DNA from: Terriglobia bacterium
GTDB lineage: Bacteria; Acidobacteriota; Terriglobia; Bryobacterales; Bryobacteraceae
Length of the DNA stretch: 50,010 nucleotides
Reading direction: 5' to 3'
NCBI GenBank assembly: GCA_021324185.1
Contig: JAJPJN010000069.1
Span: 1 to 50,010 of the forward strand
Shown here: positions 10,696-18,499 of the stretch, piece after piece
Numbering within the stretch: position 1 is the stretch's first letter
Layout: each line of letters begins with the position of its first letter
The notes under the pieces: generated by a model
What the model saw: only the letters and a program-made list of their open reading frames with translations
Told to the model about the DNA's origin: nothing
Database searches by the model: none
Position numbers and translations under genes: made by a program

Positions 10696-11139
10696 TTAGC
10701 GCCAGATGCTCATCGCATGGGCGACGGCCCGCTGCGCTTCGTCAATATGCATCCAGGCGCGATCGCGAAGGCCGCGCGCTGCAGGATTGTCTTCTTCGTG
10801 ATCCAGATCGTGACGGGCGCGGCTCAGTACATCCTGTGCGCGCCTCAACCGCTCGGGCGGCAGCCAGTGCGCATCAATGGGTGGGTGGGCGTTGGGATTC
10901 TTACCATCCTCCCAGGCGGCCCGCCGGATTTCTTGTAGAGCACGATCGATCTCCGCCACCGCGCGCTCGTCATCGCGAGCGACGCGGCCCCACTGCGGTC
11001 CTGCTTCGAGTAGCGCTCGCGCATACCTTAGATCAGAAAGCGCGCGATCGTATCCGGGATGCCGGCCCGGCATTTGCGCACCTGCTCCAATGGGCAACAT
11101 AAACAGTGTTAACAAAACAGCATGCGAAGTTCGTAGCAT
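10696..11139 (-). CDS. Small secreted helical protein, function unknown
   Basis: This 147-residue protein has a cleavable signal peptide (MLRTSHAVLLTLFMLPIGAGAQ). The mature chain is charged and predicted helical, rich in Arg, Ala and Asp, with two similar helical stretches ('ALSDLRYARALLEAG' and 'RLRRAQDVLSRARHDLDH'). I do not recognise a named family, though similar small exported helical proteins are common in Acidobacteriota. The start is well supported: AGGAG lies a few bases before the ATG at 11139. It follows the twin hairpins that end the ABC operon, so it probably has its own promoter or depends on read-through. Confidence 0.7.
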   Translation of the reverse strand: MLRTSHAVLLTLFMLPIGAGAQMPGRHPGYDRALSDLRYARALLEAGPQWGRVARDDERAVAEIDRALQEIRRAAWEDGKNPNAHPPIDAHWLPPERLRRAQDVLSRARHDLDHEEDNPAARGLRDRAWMHIDEAQRAVAHAMSIWR

Positions 11140-11160
11140 TTCTTCTCCTGTTTATTTTCT

Positions 11161-11198
11161 TAAAATCGCGCACAACGGGCAACAGGCACCCTGTGCGC
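11161..11198 (-). terminator. Second, tandem terminator-like hairpin
   Basis: Read on the minus strand, GCGCACA-GGG pairs with CCC-(GT)-TGTGCGC, then CGATTTTA follows. This is the second copy of the unit and lies about 20 nt before the ribosome site of the small secreted-protein gene. It may back up the first terminator or shape that leader. Confidence 0.5.
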
Positions 11199-11206
11199 TT
11201 GTTAAT

Positions 11207-11243
11207 TAAAATCGCGCACAACGGGCAACAACGCCCTGTGCGT
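11207..11243 (-). terminator. Terminator-like hairpin, first encountered downstream of the permease gene
   Basis: Read on the minus strand, CGCACA-GGGC folds back on GCCC-(GT)-TGTGCG and is followed by CGATTTTAATT. It sits just after the stop of the ABC permease/beta-lactamase gene, so it would end that operon. The T tail is short (four T). Confidence 0.55.
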
Positions 11244-11257
11244 TTGTTATTTTGATG

Positions 11258-14134
11258 CTATTGAAAACTCCTTTTCGGCAGTGGGTCGACGTTTATCTGG
11301 AATGAAGCAGGGGCTAGTGCCGAGGCCGCGCCCGAAGGTGCCACCGGAAGCACGCCATCGCGGTGCCGCAGTCCCAGACCGAGAATTGCCGGTTCGAGCT
11401 CGTCATCGAATTGGACCGTAGCTTCTTCCGATTTGGCGAGTACTGCCGTTCGCCAACGAATTGCGCCGGCCGCTAGGGTGAGAACAGCTACTAGTGCAGT
11501 GAGTCGCAGAGGATGCTCCAGCAGGCTGCGTTCGAACGCGGCGCCTTGATTCAGCCGGTATGCGAGTCCAACGAAAGCCAGGAACGCCATATGGAAATAC
11601 GATCTGCCGGGCAAATACGAACAGGTGAACGGAATCTTCTGAAAGCCAGCGACTGAAAGCTCTGTCACGACGATTCCGATCAGTCCGACAATTACCATGT
11701 GGGCCGTTGCCGCGGGCCACGGCCACAAGATGAACAACGGCGCTGCAATTGCCGCCCAGACAGGCGCAACGGCAAGCCCGTAAATTGCCCGCCGGGCTGC
11801 TACGGCGCATTCCGGCACGCCGGGGGCGGGCACGATCCTAAAAATCCAGTTCGCGCGGAGCTCAAGCGGCATCGAGAACACAACGCGCGTTCCCACCACT
11901 GTTGCGCATATGATAAGGATGCTCGATACCAGCAGCGACACATTCGCCCTATACCAAGGGTCGGCTGCCGAGCCCACGTACTGGCCGAAAACAGGCACTT
12001 TCGATATAAAGATTCCCAACCCGAGCGCCATCCCAAGGTAGAAAATCAGAATCATCCGGTGCTGCCGGCTGCGTAACAAGGTCCGCACTGCGAATTGACC
12101 TACGGCCGTTTCGAGCGAATTCCCGAATGGCGGTAGCCACCGCAGCCGCGCAGAGGGCAGTATGTCGGATTGCTCGGCAATTTTTGGCAGCGTACGAAAA
12201 TAGCAGATTGTGTATGCGCCGGCCCCGCCGCACATCGAAATCGCGAGCCCCATCCAGGCCCGCTGCGCCCACGGAGCAAGCATGAACGGCAAAGGTCCAT
12301 TGAGCGCTTGAAACAATCCGAAAAACCAATACGACGGCAATAGCGACAGCAGCCCTCGGTTCTCCAGCAGCACCCCCGGTCCGGCAAACGGCCCTTGCAG
12401 AAAGTAGACCGCCAGCAAGAGACAGAAACAAGCTAGCTGCAGCAACGATGAGACGCGTAGAAATATCTGTCGCGGCAGCAGTTGCGCCACGCCCTGCACA
12501 GTCAGCACGCAACAGAAGACAAAAGCGCCCCCAGCGAATAATGCAATCCAGTAAGCGGCGAACGATCGCAGCGTGTTCACGAATCCGGCTCTTCCCGCCT
12601 CGAGCCACGTGGCAAGCGAAATCGCCGGCTCACCCGTTAACCTCTGCCGAATGTGCTCGCCCAGTTGCTCGGGATTGAGGATCAGGTTCGGGCCGGTATT
12701 GATCAGCACCACGACAGCGTAGCCGCCCTGCGGATGAAACAAAACAAAGCTGGTGTAACCTCCGGTTGCGCCGCTGTGCTCAAATATTCCGGAGTTGGCG
12801 CGATGAAACCATGCGAGCGCGATCCGGCGGTCATCTCCAACATCCGCACGAAGCCGGTGCGATTCTGTCAGCGCCGCCGCAAGCGTTGGAAATTTTCGCG
12901 GATTTAGTTGCGCTTCGAGATACGTGAGCATGTCACCAGCGGTCGTGCGAATCCCTCCGGCGCCTGCCAATGCATCCAAATCCCAGACATGAACAGGCCT
13001 GTGCGGCGCATTCCCGCTATGCCCCTGAATTAAGCGCTCCCATTGCTCCTGTGAAAGCGAAACGACGGTATCGTTCATGCCGAGGGGCCCGGTAATCTCC
13101 CGCCTCAGAAGCTCCGGGTAGGTCGTTCCCGCTCTGTTTGCGAGCGCCTGGCCCAGCAGTCCGAAACCAAGGTTGCTATACAAGTACGAAGGATGCGCTG
13201 GACGTCTCACCCCTCGTTTCGCGATGTACGCGTATAAATTCGCTGGATGATAGTCAGCATAGGGGTTCGTCTTGTCCACTGGATCGAAGTTATCGGGCAT
13301 TCGCGGCAACCCGGAGTGTTGTGTCGCCAGATCGAGCAGTGTAATCTCGTTGCCTTTCGGCTTGGCGACGGTAGCTTGCGGCAACAGCACACGCACGCGC
13401 TCATCTAAGGTAACTTTTCCTTCTATGACCATCTGCGCCAGCAGTAATCCCGTAAATGTCTTCGACACGGAACCGACCTCGAAGATTGAGTCGGGCTTCG
13501 CAGTTCCGTACGTGAACACACGCCGCCCGCCATGCTCCACCACTCCGATTGCGATCCCAGCGTCATCACCCAAGGCCAGCCTGCCGCTTCCGGGTTCTCG
13601 CGCCTTGGTCATATCGCGGTCCAGCACGGGCTGCAAGCCGGTTACGTCCACTGGAGCCAGCGCGCGATCATACTTGGGTGGTGGCAGCGTCGGCGCGGCT
13701 GAGAAAGCAAATGGCGCGACAATGCCCGGCAGAACATTGAGGCACAGCACCGTAATGCTCAACGCGGTGGCCACCGCGGCAACTTTGGACAAAAACATCG
13801 TGTGCGCCCGCAACGGCAACGGGCTAAGCACCATAACGTCGCGCCGGTCCGGGAACATGGACTCCCAACTCAAAACCGCAAACAAGCCGACCACGAGCAT
13901 CGTTGTGGCAATGATGAAGTGTTCCGTGGCCCAGGTGAACAGCAACCCCACTTCGGATGGAGTGCTGTCCGTCATGATCACGGCCGGAAGCAGCACCCAA
14001 AAACTGAAAAGCACGAGCAGCGCTGCAAATTGTCCGAGCAGTTTCCTGATATCCCCCTGGGGCGCGAGCAGTTCCAGGTCGATGATGCGAAAAAGAAATT
14101 CGCGATACAGCACGCGCAATTGAAGCTTCATCAC
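11258..14134 (-). CDS. ABC-2 type permease with an inserted serine beta-lactamase-like domain
   Basis: This 958-residue protein combines a membrane permease with a class C beta-lactamase/serine hydrolase domain. Residues about 33-54, 72-92 and 116-148 are three membrane segments. Residues about 160-505 form the hydrolase, with active-site SxxK at Ser222-Lys225 ('GSVSKTF'), YxN at Tyr319-Asn321 ('YSNLG') and the KTG-like HSG at 453-455, so the catalytic set is complete. Residues about 524-895 return to membrane helices ('TLRSFAAYWIALFAGGAFVFCCVL', 'AVRTLLRSRQHRMILIFYLG') typical of acidobacterial ABC permeases. Three helices before the insert put it outside the cytoplasm if the N-terminus is inside. 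The partner ATPase gene ends 10 nt upstream. Substrate unknown. No stop or frameshift marks the domain borders. Confidence 0.88.
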   Translation of the reverse strand: MMKLQLRVLYREFLFRIIDLELLAPQGDIRKLLGQFAALLVLFSFWVLLPAVIMTDSTPSEVGLLFTWATEHFIIATTMLVVGLFAVLSWESMFPDRRDVMVLSPLPLRAHTMFLSKVAAVATALSITVLCLNVLPGIVAPFAFSAAPTLPPPKYDRALAPVDVTGLQPVLDRDMTKAREPGSGRLALGDDAGIAIGVVEHGGRRVFTYGTAKPDSIFEVGSVSKTFTGLLLAQMVIEGKVTLDERVRVLLPQATVAKPKGNEITLLDLATQHSGLPRMPDNFDPVDKTNPYADYHPANLYAYIAKRGVRRPAHPSYLYSNLGFGLLGQALANRAGTTYPELLRREITGPLGMNDTVVSLSQEQWERLIQGHSGNAPHRPVHVWDLDALAGAGGIRTTAGDMLTYLEAQLNPRKFPTLAAALTESHRLRADVGDDRRIALAWFHRANSGIFEHSGATGGYTSFVLFHPQGGYAVVVLINTGPNLILNPEQLGEHIRQRLTGEPAISLATWLEAGRAGFVNTLRSFAAYWIALFAGGAFVFCCVLTVQGVAQLLPRQIFLRVSSLLQLACFCLLLAVYFLQGPFAGPGVLLENRGLLSLLPSYWFFGLFQALNGPLPFMLAPWAQRAWMGLAISMCGGAGAYTICYFRTLPKIAEQSDILPSARLRWLPPFGNSLETAVGQFAVRTLLRSRQHRMILIFYLGMALGLGIFISKVPVFGQYVGSAADPWYRANVSLLVSSILIICATVVGTRVVFSMPLELRANWIFRIVPAPGVPECAVAARRAIYGLAVAPVWAAIAAPLFILWPWPAATAHMVIVGLIGIVVTELSVAGFQKIPFTCSYLPGRSYFHMAFLAFVGLAYRLNQGAAFERSLLEHPLRLTALVAVLTLAAGAIRWRTAVLAKSEEATVQFDDELEPAILGLGLRHRDGVLPVAPSGAASALAPASFQINVDPLPKRSFQ

Positions 14135-14144
14135 GCTGGGCGCC

Positions 14145-14909
14145 TCAGGCCAGAATCAGATTTGCGATTTCCCGAGAAATGCTTTCCGTGTCCTGCTCCA
14201 CTGCCAACTGCGAAAAGATCTGTTCAAGCGTCGGCAGCGCCATCAGCGTCCGCAGCGCTTCAATGGAATCGTCGGCAACAATCGTTCCGCGGTGCAGAAT
14301 CACCACGTGAGAGCAGATCCGCTCCACTGTCTCGAGCTCATGCGAACTGAACAGCACCACTTTCCCGCGCGCGGCGAACTCTCGGACCAGGCTGCGCACC
14401 ACCAGCCCGAACGTCACATCGAGCCCGGAAAAAGGCTCGTCCAGCAAAATCAGATCGGGATTATGCAGCAGCGCCGCCGAAAGCAGCACTTTCTGCCGCA
14501 TTCCTTTGGAATAAGAAGATAAAGGCAGGTCTCGATCGCCGCGGAGAGAAAAGAGCCGCAGCAAACCGTCGATCTTATCTGCTGAAGAGTGCCGCGGAAG
14601 ACCTCGCAACTGCGCGACCATCGTTAGGTATTCCAGCCCCGTCAAGTGCGAATAAAGATGCGGCTCTTCGGGGACATAGCCGGTGCGCCGCTTGAATTCA
14701 AACCAGTTGCGCTCCACCGGTTCACCATCGAACAGAATGGCCCCCCGAGTCGGTTCTACCAGGCCGGTGATCATCTTCAGCGTGGTTGACTTGCCCGACC
14801 CGTTCGGCCCCAGGTAACCAGTAATCTCTCCCGCGCGCGCCGTGAAACTTACATCGTTTACAGCCGGAATGCTAGAGTACAGCTTTGTAACGCCACGTAG
14901 TTCGAGCAC
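14145..14909 (-). CDS. ABC transporter ATP-binding protein (CcmA/NatA-like)
   Basis: This is the ATPase partner of the permease directly downstream. The 254-residue protein has Walker A GPNGSGKST (34-42), a glutamate-type Q-loop region 'GYVPEEPHLYSHLTG', the signature 'SYSKGMRQK' (132-140), Walker B 'LILLDEP' with catalytic Glu158, and the switch histidine in 'SSHELETVE'. This pattern is usual for ATPases of ABC-2 exporters. The start is a GTG at 14909; there is no ATG that would keep the N-terminal 'MLELRGVTKLYSS'. It lies 26 nt after the small membrane protein gene and 10 nt before the permease gene. Confidence 0.95.
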   Translation of the reverse strand: MLELRGVTKLYSSIPAVNDVSFTARAGEITGYLGPNGSGKSTTLKMITGLVEPTRGAILFDGEPVERNWFEFKRRTGYVPEEPHLYSHLTGLEYLTMVAQLRGLPRHSSADKIDGLLRLFSLRGDRDLPLSSYSKGMRQKVLLSAALLHNPDLILLDEPFSGLDVTFGLVVRSLVREFAARGKVVLFSSHELETVERICSHVVILHRGTIVADDSIEALRTLMALPTLEQIFSQLAVEQDTESISREIANLILA

Positions 14910-14935
14910 TGAATACCTTTAGGTTTCCAGAAGTT

Positions 14936-15193
14936 CTACCTGCCGAGTCCCAAACAAGACAAAATTAGACGATGGCCGAGGATCAGGTTCACCAGGATAC
15001 CTATGCCAAACTTCCAAAGGCCCGACCGGAAGAGCCACTGCCGGCAAAGAGAAATAAAACAATCAAGCAGAAGCGCTATGCCGGTTTCAGATGTTTGCCT
15101 CAGATCAAAGATCCACAGCAATTCCTCCCCAAATCGTTCTTCGAACCCAATCGGATGCAACCAAAGTAAACCGCGATAAAGAGCCCGGATCAC
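14936..15193 (-). CDS. Small membrane protein resembling the N-terminus of ADOP permeases
   Basis: The 85-residue product begins 'IRALYRGLLWLHPIGFEERFGEELLWIF'. This resembles the amphipathic N-terminal segment ('LYR-L-YP--F-E-FG-EML--F') that precedes the MacB-like core in acidobacterial ADOP permeases and also occurs as a stand-alone gene in PadR-ABC operons. One or two hydrophobic segments follow (about 38-53 and 58-80). The GTG start at 15193 overlaps the PadR stop as GTGA, so translation is coupled. A role as accessory or assembly subunit for the ABC transporter is inferred from position only. Confidence 0.75.
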   Translation of the reverse strand: MIRALYRGLLWLHPIGFEERFGEELLWIFDLRQTSETGIALLLDCFISLCRQWLFRSGLWKFGIGILVNLILGHRLILSCLGLGR

Positions 15194-15540
15194 GTTGAGC
15201 TCCCTTGAAATCCCAAATGCAGCTTTGCCTCGCGGATTGCTTGTTCTAAACGCGCGATCTCTGTCGAAAGGACGCGCCGCCCAAGCTTGCTTAACCGGTA
15301 GTACCGGCGTCTGGATTCGGCGCCTGTTGAGGAATTCTCAGTCTCTTCGACCAAGCGCTCCTTCATGAGCTTCTGAAGGTTGTCATACAGCGTGCCGGGA
15401 CCCAGCTTGTAGCGTCCACTCGATTGACGGGCGATATCTTGCATGATTCCGTACCCATGGCGCTCTTCGGCAGCCAGGGAAAGCAAAATGTGCAGCGCTG
15501 CAGGTGAAAGAGGCGAAAAGCGCTCGAAATCGTGTTTCAC
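15190..15540 (-). CDS. PadR family transcriptional regulator
   Basis: This 116-residue regulator has the winged-helix PadR signature: 'LSPAALHILLSLAAEERHGYGIMQDIARQSSGRYKLGPGTLYDNLQKLMKERLVEE', then the wing 'SRRRYYRLSKLGRRVLSTEIARLEQAI'. It is the first gene of the ABC operon and most likely represses its own promoter. The start is a GTG at 15540. A consensus sigma70 promoter ends only about 11 nt upstream, so the message would have almost no leader. Confidence 0.95.
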   Translation of the reverse strand: MKHDFERFSPLSPAALHILLSLAAEERHGYGIMQDIARQSSGRYKLGPGTLYDNLQKLMKERLVEETENSSTGAESRRRYYRLSKLGRRVLSTEIARLEQAIREAKLHLGFQGSST

Positions 15541-15551
15541 GGTCGATTTCC

Positions 15552-15580
15552 GTTATACCGGATTCCGACTGTCGTGTCAA
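15552..15580 (-). promoter_or_regulatory. Sigma70 promoter of the PadR-ABC operon
   Basis: On the minus strand TTGACA (15575-15580) and TATAAC (15552-15557) are separated by exactly 17 bp, an almost perfect sigma70 promoter. Transcription should begin near 15545, about 5 nt before the GTG start of padR, giving a nearly leaderless mRNA. Confidence 0.8.
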
Positions 15581-15685
15581 CCTCTATTCAAGACTTTCCA
15601 TCACGTACACCGTTTCCGGAATCCAAAAGGCAACGCCATAAAAAACCGAAAAGGCGCAGTAAGGTGCTGAAACGCCAGGCGCAGA

Positions 15686-18481
15686 TCAGTGCCTTTGCAC
15701 CAACTTCTGTATTTCGTCCAGTTCTTTTCCCGCCTCGGCCCATTTACCCTCTGCGCTTAGGTCCTTATAGCGCTGCAAATGAGTCCTTATCGCCTCTAAC
15801 GTTTGTTCCGCCTGATTTGTTGACGGCTGGGCCGGCGGAAGAGCGCCAGCGGTCGTCTGCGCCTGGGCCGCATTAGCGTTCGTGGTTTCGGAAGCCGGGC
15901 GCACGTTGACCGGTTCCGTGCCGCCGGTTAATCCGATCAGTTGCTGAAGCGCCTCTTCGTAAGTGTTGGCATAGGCAAGCAGGTTGCCCATAACCAAAGC
16001 TACTTTCTTCAATTGCGGCATGCTCGCCTGAGCTGCTTGGATGTAAATGGGCTCCACATACAGAAAACTATTGTTAATCGGCAAAACCAACGTTTGGCCG
16101 CGCAATACTTGTGACCCCTGTTGGTTCCAAAGGCTTAGATCCTTAGAAATCGTTTGGTCCTGATTCACGCGCCCATCGATCTGGATAGGGCCATAGATGA
16201 AATTCTGTTTCGAGAGTTGTTCAAAGACTAACTCACCCAGGTGGGCCCCATCGCAGCGCGCGTACATCACGCCGATTAAATTATTCTTACCGGCGGGAGT
16301 GAACGTGGTAATCAGCATGAACTCCGGCGTGTCGCTGTTGGGAAGCGTCGCAACCACATATGTTGGAGAAACAAAACTACCTTCGGAGCCGCCCTGCTGG
16401 CGTCCGGCAGTCCGGGCCAAATCCCACATGTCCGCGCGATTGTAGAACGATTCCGCATCGCGCATGTGAAAGGCGCGATAGATTTCCGCCTGCGCGCTGA
16501 ACAGTGTTTCCGGGTAGCGCGCATGGCGTCTCAAGTCGGCGGGCATGGCCGATTCCGGCTTGAACAATTGCGGAAACAGGTGCCAGTAGGCTTGTATTAA
16601 TACGTCATCCGGAGCGAACACATACATGTTCGTCTCGCCGGTATAGGCATCGACAGTTGCCTTGACTGAATTGCGAATGTAATTGATCTGCTGATCCTGA
16701 ACGTCCATCTCGCGCGAATACGGATGAACGCTCGAGGTCATGTAGCCATCAACGATCCAAACCAAACGCCCGGCATCTGTAACTACCAGGTAGGGATCAG
16801 GGTCCCACGTCAGAAAACCCGCGAGCGTATGTAGACGGTCCGTGATGGGCCGGTGAATCATCATCCGGCTGTGGCCCGTCATGTAGCTCGTAAGCAAAAT
16901 ATTCGGGTCGCCATAGGAAACGGCTGCGGCTAGCCGATCGAGAAAAGAGACAGAAATTCCACCGCTGTCGTTATAAGTGGTGTACACGCTCTGTGATCCG
17001 GAGGGATAGTTGAACTCGGGCTGTGACGTGTCGACAAAAACAGGTTCGTGGGCCTCTTCGCTGTAGTAAATCTCCGGTTTAGTAAGTTGAAGACTCCTGG
17101 TGGTTACATCCGGCGGCGCATTTTCGATCAGCAATACTGGCAGGCCGTCCGGAGTGATGCGATTTGCCTCCGCCATCACCAGGCCATAGCCATGTGTGTA
17201 AATCAGATGAGTATTAATCCAGCGATTGCTGGCAGCGCCGAGTTGACGAATCTCAAGCTCACGGGGTGCTACCAGTACCTGGCGTATGTTGCCGTCGATG
17301 TTATAGCGGTCCACATCGGCGGTGAGATAGACGTATGGCCGAAGCGGCTGAATCTGGGAGATAGTATCGTGAAACGCCTGAAAATCCCAAAGGCGCACAT
17401 TGTCGAGCAGCGCCTTATGCTTTGTGTAATCGATGGGCACTTGAAGCTTTGCTTCAAGCGTGGTTTCTGTCACCCGCTGGTTTAGGCCATAGGCGGAGCG
17501 AGTAGCTTCAATATGGTGCTGAATGTAGGGCCTTTCGAGCGCGAGCTCATTCGGACGCACGTAAACCGCCGCGATAATACCCGGAACGAACCATCGCACT
17601 GGAAGCAGCAGTAATAAAAGCAGCGCGAATCGCCCGCGCCGCGCCAAAACGAGTACTGCTGCGAGAATCGCGCCCGCAATCAACATCCATTGCAGCGGCA
17701 GCGTGACGTGATCTGCCACCCAGTCGACGCCGACTAAGTAGGTTCCATGATCGTCCAGCAACATCCCATACCGGCTGAAGAAAAATTCGAGCGAGATCCC
17801 CAGCAGCACGATGGCAATGAGAAGCCGGACAAAGCGCGAATTGAATGCTTCTCCTAATGCACTGCCCTCAAATTCAAAGCTGGCTGGCGTGGCGAAATTG
17901 GGCAGGTGTCTATACAGGTTCTCGGCGTGTGATGCCGCCCAGTAGATGATTAGCGAGATCACCGCGCCGGTGAGCACGACGCGCAACAGCATGCTGTAGA
18001 AAGGCAGAAGAAAAAAGTAAAAGTGGAGCGGGTTGCCGAAAATGGGATCGACAAATTCGCGTGGCGACGGGGTAATGCGCAGGCCTCCGAAGTAGCGGAC
18101 CACAGTCCAGTTGTTGACTGTGGCATTGGCCACGATGATGGCGAGAACAGCTAAAGCCACCAGTGCGATCTTCGAAACGGCCGAGCGGTTAAAGACTCCG
18201 AGCAGCGGCGCGTCTTTGTTGCGGCGGGTTCCGAACCGGAATGCGATCCAGAACGCCGCGAAGAACAACACACATGCCAACGCGACCGGGCCAGAGCTGT
18301 ATATGAGCAGGCTCATCCAGGTATCGAGTTGATGCATCTCGCTCCACCACGAGTAATCGATCCATGTCGAGGCGATGAACCGGGATGCAATAAAGATGAT
18401 GAAGAGGGCGACGATGACAAATAGCAGTACGCTTCGTCTTCTTTGCCGCTCGCCGATGTAGCGGTCTCTTTGTACGCGCAA
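15686..18481 (-). CDS. UPF0182 family membrane protein
   Basis: This 931-residue protein belongs to the UPF0182 (COG1615) family, whose function is not established. About seven N-terminal membrane segments lie between residues 18 and 310 ('SVLLFVIVALFIIFIASRF', 'FYFFLLPFYSMLLRVVLTGAVISLIIYW'). A large extracytoplasmic region follows with the family's conserved stretches, for example 'NIRLWDFQAFHDTISQIQPLRPYV' and 'YTHGYGLVMAEANRITPDGLPVLLIENAPP'. A Gln/Ala-rich linker leads to a short C-terminal helical tail. The only start near the N-terminus is a TTG at 18481. It lies 18 nt downstream of the LysR gene on the same strand, so the two may share a transcript. Confidence 0.92.
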   Translation of the reverse strand: MRVQRDRYIGERQRRRSVLLFVIVALFIIFIASRFIASTWIDYSWWSEMHQLDTWMSLLIYSSGPVALACVLFFAAFWIAFRFGTRRNKDAPLLGVFNRSAVSKIALVALAVLAIIVANATVNNWTVVRYFGGLRITPSPREFVDPIFGNPLHFYFFLLPFYSMLLRVVLTGAVISLIIYWAASHAENLYRHLPNFATPASFEFEGSALGEAFNSRFVRLLIAIVLLGISLEFFFSRYGMLLDDHGTYLVGVDWVADHVTLPLQWMLIAGAILAAVLVLARRGRFALLLLLLLPVRWFVPGIIAAVYVRPNELALERPYIQHHIEATRSAYGLNQRVTETTLEAKLQVPIDYTKHKALLDNVRLWDFQAFHDTISQIQPLRPYVYLTADVDRYNIDGNIRQVLVAPRELEIRQLGAASNRWINTHLIYTHGYGLVMAEANRITPDGLPVLLIENAPPDVTTRSLQLTKPEIYYSEEAHEPVFVDTSQPEFNYPSGSQSVYTTYNDSGGISVSFLDRLAAAVSYGDPNILLTSYMTGHSRMMIHRPITDRLHTLAGFLTWDPDPYLVVTDAGRLVWIVDGYMTSSVHPYSREMDVQDQQINYIRNSVKATVDAYTGETNMYVFAPDDVLIQAYWHLFPQLFKPESAMPADLRRHARYPETLFSAQAEIYRAFHMRDAESFYNRADMWDLARTAGRQQGGSEGSFVSPTYVVATLPNSDTPEFMLITTFTPAGKNNLIGVMYARCDGAHLGELVFEQLSKQNFIYGPIQIDGRVNQDQTISKDLSLWNQQGSQVLRGQTLVLPINNSFLYVEPIYIQAAQASMPQLKKVALVMGNLLAYANTYEEALQQLIGLTGGTEPVNVRPASETTNANAAQAQTTAGALPPAQPSTNQAEQTLEAIRTHLQRYKDLSAEGKWAEAGKELDEIQKLVQRH

Positions 18482-18499
18482 ACAGCGAGTATATCGCCG

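Larger units (their letters stand above)
11161..11252. repeat. Two tandem copies of a ~46-bp hairpin unit
   Basis: Two nearly identical units start at 11161 and 11207, each beginning TAAAATCGCGCACAACGGGC. Each contains an inverted repeat (GCGCACA with TGTGCGC or TGTGCG, plus GGG/CCC or GGGC/GCCC further in). The copies differ by a few substitutions and a 1-nt shift in the loop. The stems are preserved while the loop differs, which suggests the fold matters. Confidence 0.85.

Noticed and set aside
11161-11252. CRISPR array
   Set aside because: There are only two adjacent units with no unique spacers between them, and no cas genes nearby.
15600-15685. Intrinsic terminator after the UPF0182 gene
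   Set aside because: T-rich stretches are present on the minus strand, but the preceding CTGCGCC elements are direct repeats and leave only a 4-bp stem.
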